In this document: positions 35,301 to 45,500 of the stretch, in pieces | How the letters are laid out: every line of letters starts with the position of its first letter | How positions within the stretch are numbered: position 1 is the first letter of the stretch | Assembly (NCBI GenBank): GCA_963921825.1 | Contig: OY997588.1 | Location: 121,033,329 to 121,097,328 of the forward strand | Source of the DNA: Erodium maritimum | Taxonomy: Eukaryota > Streptophyta > Magnoliopsida > Geraniales > Geraniaceae | Length of the DNA: 64,000 nt | Direction of reading: 5' to 3' | Program-made: the position numbers and the translations under genes | Notes under the pieces: generated by a model | Databases searched by the model: none | Told to the model about the DNA's origin: nothing | What the model saw: only the letters and a program-made list of their open reading frames with translations

Positions 35301-35403
35301 CTAAACTGTTAGTGTAAAGTGTTTTAATGGAAATGTTTTCAAAGTGTTTTCTTATTCTAAACGTTCGCGTCCCGAGTTCGGTTTGCTGAAATTGGGGCGT
35401 GAC
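32308..35403 (+). mobile_element. LTR-A copy 4, mosaic LTR in the copia element
   Basis: The right 1.5 kb (33927-35403) follows LTR-A copy 2 from GAGGTAGGGAAAAGTAGCC to GGGGCGTGACA. The left 1.6 kb is different. It starts about TGCTACAGGCCCGG, then has a TATA-like ATATATAAG (32335), AGGGTTCTGAAACCCTAACC, a GC-rich leader-like stretch (32380-33070) with a donor near CCACGGTGAGG, and an AT-rich tail. Flanks do not match (AACAC left, TAGTT right), and the copia integrase core between the two edges is missing. I infer a recombinant between two LTR-type insertions or a deletion after insertion. Confidence 0.7.
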
Positions 35404-36579
35404 ATAGTTAGTGTAATCATCAAGTAAAACAAGATAATATTTGTGTCCTGAAGAACTCAATATAGGAGATGTCCACAAGTCAGCATGCACAATATCAAAA
35501 GGAGCTGAAGAAACAGATAAAGATGGTTGAAAAGGTAACCGAATGTGTTTTCCAAGCACACAAGAATGACATAAATTATTTAAATTGTTCGAAGTACAAT
35601 TAATAATTTTAGAACGACAAAGTAAATCAAACATCGGACGACCCGGATGACCCAACCTTGAATGCCAGACTTCTGGAGACAGAGTAATAAAAGCTGATGA
35701 ACGAAATGATGAACTAGGAAAAACAACAGAAGTGACAGGGTATAAATCCCCTGTGCTATTGCATCTCAAAACCGGATGTCCCGTCCGTAAATCCTTCACA
35801 CAAAAACCAAATGGGTCAAATTCAATCGAGGCATTATTATCTTTGACAAACCGACGAACAGACACTACGTTTTTAACAATGTGTGGGGCATGTAATACAT
35901 CATATAAGGCATATTCAGGATGGGTGAGAAATATGGATGCTCGACCAGAACCAGAAATGGGAATATGATGACCATTACCAACAATGATAGATCGATTAAC
36001 ATTTGACTTAAAATAAGAAGTTAGGGTACCTGAGTTCGATGTCATATGGGAGGAAGCTCCGCTGTCCATGTACCAATTTCCATCGGCGGGCTGCTGCATC
36101 GATAAATGTGCCATAGCAGTGGAAATATCAGTTGGAACCGCGGTGTGGGCCTGAGGAGCAGAAGCTGGCCGGGGGCCCAAAACACCCTGCTGCTGGTTGG
36201 TTGGCGCGCGGATCCATGTCCTGGGAGCAGTGGGAAAAGGACATGGGGGAGTCGACTGCATCTGCTGAGGCTGACCGGGCCAAGGCCCATTCTGACCGGC
36301 CCAAGAAGTGGCGGGCGGGCCTGGGCAGAACTGAAGCCCGTTCCAGTAATAAGGCTGGGCGGACCAAGGTTGTGGAGCAGGGCCAGCTGCGGCAGGAACA
36401 CGATGGGAACTGGGACCTCCACGACTTCTGGAGTTTGGGCGGCCACGGATGGAACCTCGGCCACGATTCACGGACCGAGACGGAGGCTTATCACCGGTTT
36501 CCTTAGGGGAAGGAGCAGCATAAAGAGGATTCGAGGATGCAATAGCGCCCGACAACGCTTGTTTGGACTTCCTTGTCTA
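35404..36579 (-). pseudogene. Copia protease and integrase start
   Basis: On the minus strand a Pro/Gly/Gln-rich linker is followed by the aspartic protease site WYMDSGASSHMT (D-S-G triad). The pre-integrase and zinc region comes next (WHSRLGHPGRPMFDLL, then CHSCVLGKH), then the first part of the integrase core (FDIVHADLWTSP, YYLVLLDDYTNY). The frame is then cut by LTR-A at 35403. The catalytic D-D-E core is therefore incomplete. TAG at 36577-36579 separates this frame from gag. Confidence 0.9.
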
Positions 36580-37323
36580 CTCCAAGACGAGCTTCGACCG
36601 GGCTTCATAAAATGGAGGAAGCGGGTCAGTTTGTTGGATCAACGTGGCAAAGTTGTCCTATGCCTCAGAGAGTCCGGCAACCATCTGGAGAACCAGACGA
36701 TTTTTGGACACAGGAGCCCCCATATCAGAGAGCTGATCAGCAATGGTTTTGAGCTCTTGACAGAAACTTGAGACGTTGGGAAAGTCATCAAGCTTTGTGG
36801 AGCTAAACTAATGCTCGAGGTACACCGCACGTGAGTGCTTGTTGTCCTGAAAGAGAAGTCGAAGAGCATCCCAAGCATATATAGAAGTACCATCCGGAAT
36901 TATGATGGTTTGCAGTAAATCATTAAATATAGTACCGTAGATCCATTGAAGGACGGTGGCGTCAAGACGATCCCAAATGTCAGCCGGGACCGTCTCCGAG
37001 CCAGTGGAGGTAGCCGCTGGTGTTGCCGGAGAAGAGTCTGTGCCGGAGGCCGGAGTAGCCGTGCCGGTATTGGTGGAGTCTGTGTCCGACGTAGTAGATC
37101 GTGGAGCAATAGCAGAACCGGCTGGAGCTGCTGGAGAGGAGTCCGGAGAGGGGATCGGAGCCGAGTCTGGCAAGATGTGGTGCAAAACTTTGTAAACCCG
37201 GCAATGGATTTTAAAAAGTTCAGCCCACGATGAATATTGGCCCTTGTCCATCTCGAGAGTAATCGGGATAGATCCTTGGATATTGGCCACTGCGAGAGCC
37301 GGATACATACGGTATTTAGCCAT
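36580..37323 (-). pseudogene. Copia gag, broken
   Basis: From the ATG at 37323 the frame gives MAKYRMYPALAVANIQG and the gag signature QYSSWAELFKIHCRVY. A Pro/Ser/Thr-rich insert, WDRLDATVLQWIYGT and YAWDALRLLFQDN follow. The continuation [20 protein letters not shown] and [14 protein letters not shown] carries TAG stops at 36808-36810 and 36658-36660. Gag forms the virus-like particle of the retrotransposon. An in-frame extension upstream of the chosen ATG has no family match. Confidence 0.85.
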
Positions 37324-37504
37324 GGAGAAGAGCTGGAATGGAGCAGCAGAGGAGTCCGGCAGCGAGCTGTGCAGGAGCGGCGGAGCTGGTCTGGTGCAGA
37401 AGTAGAAGACGCGCAGGTCTGTAGAGAAGAAGACGAACGCGAAACACAAATGGAATAGGGTTGCGCGGAAACGATTTCGAAAAAGAGGTGGGATTAGACA
37501 TCGT

Positions 37505-37516
37505 AATCTGATACCC
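37505..37516 (-). other. Primer binding site of the copia element
   Basis: Directly after the 5' LTR the minus strand reads GGGTATCAGATT. This resembles the complement of the initiator tRNA-Met 3' end (TGGTATCAGAGC), the usual copia primer. Confidence 0.75.
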
Positions 37517-37646
37517 TGATAGAGTTTTAACCCGTCCGTCTTTTATTCATCGTGAATACACATATATAGGGTAATTATAGATAACTCAATACATAATTCA
37601 GAGTTTGATTATCATTCAAACTCTGGATAATACACATATCCTAACA
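37517..37646 (-). mobile_element. 5' LTR of the copia element
   Basis: This 130-bp LTR differs from the 3' LTR at five transition sites by my reading (about 4 percent). That suggests insertion some time ago rather than very recently. Confidence 0.9.
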
Positions 37647-37685
37647 GTAGCTGCCTCCGTATGAATGGTAGTGATCATGTTTGAA
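37647..37685 (+). pseudogene. SABATH duplicate: rest of the first exon fragment
   Basis: After the GTAGC duplication the sequence continues TGCCTCCGTATGAATGG and AGTGATCATG, nearly matching the intact exon 1 at 42610-42637. It then diverges into a stop (GTTTGA). So the duplicate ended after about 15 codons even before the copia insertion. Confidence 0.7.
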
Positions 37686-38396
37686 TAAGGATTATAGCAG
37701 AGGAAAGCACAATGATCATGTTTTGTGATGAATCCTCTAGCTAGGCTTGGTGAGATTATGTGATCGCTCTTATGCTTCTTGCAAAATTCACGGTCGACGT
37801 TTCATCCTCCAAAATCTCATGGTTTGCGTTCGGACATGCCAAAACACTACATAAAAGTGAGTGTTAACATCATTTTCTAACCTTCACTTTTATCTCATTT
37901 GCACGTCCTAACTATGGTTGACCTTTATTTTCATAAAATATCAAAAACTTATGCATTTTCAAGTGCAGTTTTGAGATTGAGATATTCAAACAAACGTATC
38001 CGTGAAGTGAGGCAGATTTCGTCACCTTTATGTTAGGATTTACAAGGTTTTTGAAAAGTCACGATTAGAATTTAAAACGAAAGATGAAACACGTTTCAGA
38101 CGTAAAATTAAGATAAAATACATAGTTAGGAACTATATTTATCCCTTTAAATAACAAAGGGTAATGACATTTCAAAACTGTGGACAAAAGTTGGTTTTTT
38201 AAATCTATACAGTTGTCTACATTTGATATTATGTCATAAGTGAAAGTCAGTTTTCGTTTTCAAAAAAGGACAAAAACTGTTAAATATAACGTTTTTTTTA
38301 TAGAAAATACACGTCCAGCTCACATGTCCAAAAAAATTCTAAAATACCAATTTTACCCTCATACTCTCATACAAGACAAACCCTCAATTTGTTTTC
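37686..38396. other. Unassigned AT-rich sequence
   Basis: No gene or element end recognised. Confidence 0.4.
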
Positions 38397-38989
38397 TTGC
38401 TCGTCACCAGCCATGGATATTTTCAGCTCCGGCACCGGCTCCGATTCCAGTTCCGTTGGAAGATCTCATTCTCTTCCGCTTTCTCTTACTTCTTCCCCAC
38501 CACCTTTTCTGAGCAGAAAGCTCCTACCTTTACTCCTCTTCCCGCTCTTTCGGACCTCGCCGGATCTAGTAACTCCCCTATCCAATCGGCCGGTACAAAT
38601 GCTAAGTCGACACCCATTGTGCAAAATACTCAAAATTATGATGAAGCTATAGTTTTGAAGTAGAATCAAACGACCCCAGTTGAGTCCCTTGTGAATAATC
38701 AGTCATCAATTGTCGTCCCTTTTGCTTCGGCTCCGACGGTTGAGGAGCAAACCAATTCTTCGCCGCCGGAGGCGACACCCACAAACGACAACTCAACAAC
38801 ATAGCAGATTTCAATATCAGAGAACAAAAACAGTACCGTGAAACCAGAGGAGGATCCGATCTCAAGCTTAACACCACATGCAAAATTAGATACACATAAC
38901 ATTAATTCAAGAGCAGAGGATACACGATCAGTGTTCACGAACCAAGATCATGGCCCAATCCTGTCGGAGAAATCAAGTATGATGAACAG

Positions 38990-40459
38990 GAGGAGAAATC
39001 TGGTGAGAACCATGTTTTAACGTAGGAACCGCGAGAACCAATCTAAGTCATCCATTTTAAGAATGGATGGATGAGATGCAATTGAGTAGTTGACTGCAAA
39101 AAAACAGCACTTTTTAATAAGTGGTAAGTGTTTTATAGTAAAACTATCAAATTACTTTTTTTTAACCAATTCACTAATTTAATTTTTTCCGTTTCGTTTG
39201 AACTCCGATTGGCTTCAAACTTGCGTCATTAGTTTTGTTTTTTTAAAGGCTTTCTATCAAGATCAGTCATGAATATATTTTGAAGCACGAAAAAAAAATT
39301 ATTTCGGGGTTGATTTTTTTAAAAAAACATTTGGGCAATTTTTATCAACAATTTGCTATGGATTTATCAACACTTTACACTAGTTTTATCAACACTTTAC
39401 ATTGGTTTTATCACCTCATTTACCAATACTGATCATGATTTTATCACCTCATCGCGTGCTTTGTATGAACACTAGTTTTATCAATATCAAACACTAGGTT
39501 TATCATTCAATTACGTGTGTTTTATCACCCCCATCACATGTTTTTTTGAAGCACGAAAAAAAAATTATTTCGGGGCTGGTTTTTAAAGAAATTATATTTG
39601 GGTAATTTTTATCAACACTTTGCTCTGGGATTATCAACATTTTACAATGGTTTTATCAACATTTTACACTGGTTATATCACCTCATTTTCCAAAACAGAT
39701 CATGATTTTATCACCTCATCGCGTGCTTTTTATGAACACTAGTTTTATCAACACTAAACAATAGGTTTATCATTCAAAATACGTGTGTTTTATCAACCCC
39801 ATCACATGTTTTTTTTGAAGCACGAAAAAAAAATTCGGGGCTGGCTTTTAAAGAAATTATATCTAGGTAATTTTTATCAACACTAAACACTAGATTTGTC
39901 ATTGAATTACATGTGTTTTATCACCCCATCACAAGTTTTTTTTATCAACGTTAAACTCTAGTGTATCACATTTATTATCAAAATTGAACATGGTTTTTAT
40001 CACCTCATTACATGTTTTTTTTATCAACATTTAGCACTAGTTTGGTACTCCGATATAAAACATTTATTAGTGAAGATTTATCAACGCTCAACATTATTTT
40101 TATCACCTTGATATAAATTTTTATTTTCGTGCTTCAAAATATATTCATGACGGATCTTGATTTAAAGCCCTTGAAAAAAGAAAAATATTGGCGTAAGTTT
40201 GAAGTTAATCGGAGTTCAAACGAATTGGGAAATATTAAATTAGTGAGTTGGTGAAGAAAAAATTGACAGTTGTCCACATGACACTATGATATTACAATTA
40301 TGTCTTTGCTTGTGTGAGAATGGATGAAAGTGGCGTGAATTTGGGTAGAATTGGGATGATGATGTGGCATCATGGTGAATGTTGGATCTTAGGTGTGTGT
40401 GGCTAGGATTGGTTCTCACGGTTCCTGTGTTAAGAGTGGTTCTCAATAGATTATCCCTC
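38990..40459 (+). mobile_element. Foldback MULE-like element, copy 1
   Basis: The element is 1470 bp, flanked by the 10-bp duplication TGATGAACAG (38980-38989 and 40460-40469). The ends are inverted repeats: GAGGAGAAATC on the left and GAGGGATAATC on the right. They continue with GAGAACCA and AGGAACCG.GAGAACCAATC. A second pair of long arms (39160-39290 against 40125-40258) holds TTCGTTTGAACTCCGATTGG and TTTTGAAGCACGAAAAAAA. The centre is a minisatellite of TTTTATCAACACTTTACAC-like units (39340-40110). There is no coding sequence. The 9-10 bp duplication points to the Mutator-like superfamily. Confidence 0.82.
39340..40110 (+). repeat. Minisatellite core of the foldback element
   Basis: Many degenerate units occur, alternating TTTTATCAACACTTTACAC and TTTTATCACCTCAT. 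Copies of the AAGCACGAAAAAAAAATT phrase are embedded. The same units are found inverted in copy 2 (53390-54020). Confidence 0.8.
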
Positions 40460-40530
40460 TGATGAACAGTACCCAGAAAGTGAATGAATCTGTTTCTCCG
40501 GCTAAAAGAGGAAGAGGAAGAGGAAGGTAA

Positions 40531-41050
40531 GGTTGAACATATTTTTGTTTTTATTTAATTTTTTAAAATAAATATAAAAATATATGATAAAATTAATTAA
40601 AAAGTATGAATATTTTCATATTCATGTATCAAAAACTAAAAAAATGCATAAAGTTAATGTTAGGATATGCAAAAAATAGTTAGGGGTAATTTAGACTTTT
40701 TAGTACTACCGTTAACTCTGCTATAGATTTTGTCTCTATTTGATTATATGAAAAACGTGATTGACATGACATGATTTCAAAGGTGGCCTACAATCGTTGC
40801 GTGCCAAAAAAGATCAAAATGTAGGATGGATCCGATGTTTTCCAAATCGGAATCTTCGTCCATCAATTTAAAACTTTAAACAAGCTGACTTATATATAAA
40901 CAATGTGGGAGTAAACATGAGTTTGAGCTTACTTCATCAATAGCTCAAATTCTTTATGTGACCATCAGGTTTGAGTCGCGTAGCTATCTATTTCGAACCT
41001 GTTTTAAAACAATAATTGGAAAATATATGCATTGATATTCTGACTAATAA
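40531..41050. other. Unassigned AT-rich sequence
   Basis: No gene or element recognised between the broken gene and the retroposon. Confidence 0.4.
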
Positions 41051-41064
41051 ACTTATATATTGCT

Positions 41065-42121
41065 GAAAATGCTTGAATAGGGCTTTGCTAGGGTTTTTAA
41101 AAACTGGAGCCGCCTCTCTTTTTTTTAATCATCTCATTCTCTCAACACACCGCCAATCTACCAAATCCCCATGGATTCCAACCAGACGAAGTCATCGGCT
41201 CAGGTCGATCTGCAAGCCACCCACCAACCTCAACCTCTTCTCCCCGATATGGATTTCCCTCATGTCCCTCCCTTTCGACCTCAATCCAGTCAGAGACACT
41301 GCCGACACCGCACGGCCATAACCATGGAACCGAAGTTATGTCGAAGGTTCCTCATGAACCCTCTCATCCTCGGCCAAGCGCAACAGCGCAGGCACCGGAC
41401 AGGCCGGACCCTCGCCGCCCCCACGCTGAAGCAGGTCGAGAATCCTCTAGGCCTCGGTCACCGACAACAACACTGGCACTAGAATGGCCGGACCTTCGGC
41501 ACCCCTATGCTGAAACCGATCGGCCTCCGTCGCGGACGCAAGGAACTGTGGAGGCCTCGCCCTTTATGAGGTTGATATGTTCAACAATGGTGGTGGCGAA
41601 TCCAAATCCGAAGACGCCGGTAGGCATACATGCTCCGGTGCTAGATTGGGAAGACGAGGATGAGGTCCATCCACAGGCGGAGGTGTAACAACCTCCTTCA
41701 GAGCAATGAGGAGACCCGACGGGGGTGGGACGATCATAAAGGGCCTTACCCACAGACCCGGGACAGCCGGTGCTGGGAAGTCTCGAGAAAGCCGCAATCA
41801 GAGCACTTTATTTATGTCTGTTTTATGAGTTTTATCGTTTTAGTTTGGGATGTTTAACTTATTTCGGTTGTTGGACGATTTATTTTCTATTTGTTGTGGA
41901 TTCTACTGTTGGTTTGGCTTTCCCTTTCTTTTTGGGACGGTCGGACATGATCTCAATTAGTTGTGTGTCTTTGAAGGCTAAGCAAACTAGTTCTACGGGT
42001 CCAAGAGCAGCAGGTACCCTGAGGGGGACTCGGACTATATTCTGGAGCCCAAGACTTCGGTCCTTTTGTAACCCCTATTTACATTAATGCATCTTGATCT
42101 CGTTAATGTTTAAAAAAAAAA
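41065..42121 (+). mobile_element. Short LINE-type retroposon with target duplication
   Basis: The 1057-bp unit ends in poly(A) (about 42110-42121) after CTCGTTAATGTTT. It is flanked by ACTTATATATTGCT (41051-41064) and ACTTATATGTTGCT (42122-42135), a 14-bp duplication with one mismatch. Plus-strand frames (41171-41482 and 41338-41688) are Pro/Arg-rich and show no RT or endonuclease. The 3' tail looks like a plant L1-type tail. It is a non-autonomous or internally deleted LINE copy. Confidence 0.7.
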
Positions 42122-42526
42122 ACTTATATGTTGCTTTGGATTGATCTAATTTAAACTATACCATATATGTAAGGAAATTCAACCTGTACTATTGACGATG
42201 ATCTTATGACAGATTAGATCTGATCAATCACAAGATCTTGGACCATAATTAATTGTTTTCATACTTATTGATAATGTAGTTATTAAACAAATCTTGTGTT
42301 TCAGTATTTCGTTTTTTGACATTTACTTTCCTAGCTTATGATCCTTGTATAATAAATATGTAATACACGAATCAAAGAAAAGCAAGTTAGTATTCATTAC
42401 AGTTCAAATAAAAGTTGGTATACATCACAATATCCTAATTTTAAGCCATCTCTTCTACCAGTTAATGGCAATACATTATCCATTGATGAGCCTGTCATTG
42501 ATCGTAGTTTCTCCACTATATATTGC

Positions 42527-42533
42527 TATATAA
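42527..42533 (+). promoter_or_regulatory. TATA box of the SABATH gene
   Basis: TATATAA lies 62 bp before the ATG. The duplicate at 29930-30068 has a damaged version. Confidence 0.6.
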
Positions 42534-42594
42534 CCCTAACACTTAGACCGACCATATTATCAGTTTAGAGAAACCTTAGGAAAAACAAAGTTTA

Positions 42595-45500
42595 ATGGAA
42601 GTCTGTAGCTGCCTTCGTATGAATGGTAGTGATCATGGTGCCAACAGCTACGCCAACAATTCAATCCTCCAGGTACTCATCATCATGTCTCCTATATGTT
42701 TACAAAATTGTCTCAAGTACAAATTAACAATTCCTTATACATGATGCAACTACAAACTATTAAAATCGTTGGGACACATCATTCCCGTACAAGTTGGATT
42801 AATTATAAAACATGGATTGGTACATATTGTTCATAAAGAATTAATTGGGTGTTGTAGAGGACAGCCATATCCCAATGATGGAGCGAGCCATCAGAAGTAT
42901 GCACCGCAACAAATCCTTTCTGGAGCAGTGTTTTGTGACGACAGATATGGGTTGTTCTTCGGGACCAAACACCCTCATGTCCCTGTCCAACATTGTTGAT
43001 GTCATTGCGTCTTTGTCTGAAGAAACGGGCCAATCTCCCCCAGAGCTTCAGGTGTTCCTCAACGATCTTGCTACTAACGACTTCAACTCGGTTTTCATGT
43101 GGCTGCCTAGTTTCTCCCAGAGGCTCTCCAACAAGCATGCCTCGGTGTCCTGTTACGTGTCGGGAACCCCGGGTTCTTTCTATGGACGGCTCTTTCCCAC
43201 TTCATGCCTCCATTTTGTTCACTCCTCTTATAGTGTACATTGGCTTTCTCAGGTTTATATATCTAACGATTACTTCAATCTTTCATTAATGTGCGATAAA
43301 GTTTTCATTAACTCTTATATATACAAGCTGCATGTGACATGAATTGATGTTTGCCTATTAACTAGGTTCCCCGAGGCATCCACAACAATAAAGGAAACGT
43401 TTGTGTTGGAAGTACAAGTCCTCCAAATGTTTGTCAAGCATATTTGGAGCAGTTTCAATTGGACTTTTCAAATTTTCTCGGTAACAGAGCCAAAGAATTG
43501 AAACTAGGAGGGGGAATGGTTCTTGCATTGATGGGTAAGAGTGACGATCCGATTTGTAGAGATTCATGTCTTATCTGGGATTTGTTATCTAAATCACTGC
43601 TCCAAATGATCGCTGAGGTAAGGAAAAATCTTGTTTCTCCTCTCATGACGTTGTACTTTTTTTTACGTTAAATCCTAGTTAACTTAAAAAAAAATTAAAA
43701 ATAACGAATTTTCCCAATTTATTAGGAAATAACGGATCTTTTAACTTCAAATTAAAATTTTCATAAATACCCCCAACCTTTTGTTGCTATTCCCAACAGT
43801 GATGTTATTAAACTTTTCATTTTGAGACATGAATAACTGAATTTGTAATTACTTAGTTAAATAATTACAATTAATCAATTACTATTAACTTTTGGTTATC
43901 ATTTTATTATGAGAAATATAAGTAAAAGTTAAACATAGTCTTGGATCTGAAAAACAAGATTCGAGATGTTAATCATGAAGCAATGACATTGTTTTTCGTC
44001 ACAGTTTTGTGATTTAAAAAAAAAACACATAAAAACAGACATACGAGAGATCACTATTCCTAATATACACTTAGCGGATCTGACCCTATTTTATGTGAGT
44101 GGCAAGAGACATCCAACAAACTTTTCTCATCTCGACTCGATCAAGCATTTGTTGTCTCAACAAGCTACCAACTAGTTTCCAAAGAAAAAGAGGAGGTTGG
44201 GGTTGGATAGAGTCCGAGCCGAGGGACAACATATGGCTCCTTTAGGACATATCGTGATGCCTTAACATTCTCAGCAGTTGTTCTTTCCAAATTACCCTTA
44301 ATTATAATTAATTATTTCAATCTTTAATTTTTTAATTACAATTTATTTTGATGGAAATTTCTAAATTTAAAATTTAATGAAAGTCGATATTGACATTTCA
44401 TAATTTTCATGGTTTGAAAAACCTATGACATGGTTTTGAAAATTTGTTTGTTAGTGAGAGGTACTTTGGATATTTTACGTTTTGTGGATGAAAAGTTAAC
44501 ATCGTCTAGTTAAGTGAAATTATGGAAATGTCAAAGCACGTCTATGAGCAATTTTAAAATTAAATGTAACTATTTGAAAACGTGTATAACTGAGAGTAGG
44601 TTTTTGATATTATCCCATAAAAGAATTTATATTCCCATTTCCCATGAACTAAACTGGTTTTTCTTTTCTTGTGGCTATATTTGCCAAGGGAAAATGAACG
44701 GTGGACATTAGGGTGAGCAACATTAACGGTTTTCACCAACACCAGTCGGCACCGACCGTAACCGGCACCCGAATCACTAAAATCGACGGTGTTGATGCTT
44801 GAGTCGGCGACTAAACCCTTGAACTGCCCACCTTTCCGGTGACGGTTGGTTTTTATACCGGAAAAACGATAAAAAACGATCACCTGATCTCAGCAGAATA
44901 ATCCCCTTCAGCCATCCCCAACCTATTCCTCTTTAGCCCAGATCTTCGACCCATCTCCATTCAGTCAAACATATACTACTAACCCTAAGTCCCTATTATA
45001 TACGTACATTACCAACACTAACACCTCACATACTCACCCTAACTCCTTATATCCTTTTCCTCCTTCACGCTGCCTTTGACCTTCATTCCACCGCTTCTCT
45101 CTCACGCTGCCCCTGACCTTCATCCTAATAATTCTTTTTTGTTCTTTTCTTCTTCTTATTCTTCATATTTTTTATTTCTGTTCTTCATATATTTTCTTTC
45201 CTTCTCACTTTGTAATTCTACACACACGACGACACACAATTTGGTTCTTCATCCTTATTTTTTATTATTTTCTAAATTTTTGTTGTATTATTCAAATCTT
45301 TCATATTTCATTTAGAGTAGCCTAAATCTTTTTCGTGTCATCTCAATATCCTAAACTTTCATTCGTGTTATTTTAGTACCCATCATTAACTTTCCATCCA
45401 TTTATTTTTTGATCTGAGTATATGAGATACAAGTTTTGTATGTAAAACCTTAGCCTTTCTCTATTTTTTTCTCCTAAATCTTTACGCTCTTCAATTTTTG

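Larger units (their letters stand above)
30069..37646 (-). mobile_element. Ale/Retrofit-like Ty1/copia element, complete ends, dead
   Basis: Both 130-bp LTRs (30069-30198 and 37517-37646) are present, with the GTAGC duplication at 30064-30068 and 37647-37651. By eye the LTRs differ at five positions, all transitions. Gag, protease, integrase start, RT and RNase H are recognisable on the minus strand. An LTR-A mosaic (32308-35403) replaces most of integrase, and several in-frame stops occur. Without that insertion the element would be about 4.5 kb, a normal copia size minus part of integrase. The lineage call rests on protease-region wording (WYMDSGASSHMTS) and short LTRs. Confidence 0.92.
38397..40530 (+). 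pseudogene. Broken gene of unknown family, split by a foldback element
   Basis: One plus-strand frame runs from about 38397 to 38989 with stops at 38661 and near 38803. An ATG at 38413 in another frame gives a Ser-rich start, so a frameshift is likely. The frame resumes exactly after the inserted element at 40470 and gives STQKVNESVSPAKRGRGRGR, ending at a donor-like AG|GTAAGG near 40530. The predicted product is Ser/Thr/Pro/Asn-rich with an Arg-Gly run like an AT-hook or RGG patch. I do not recognise the family. It could be a retroposed or captured fragment. Confidence 0.4.

Noticed and set aside
45076-45315. Ser/Phe-rich small frame in intron 3
   Set aside because: It comes from a TTCTTC-type low-complexity stretch without start context or conservation cues.
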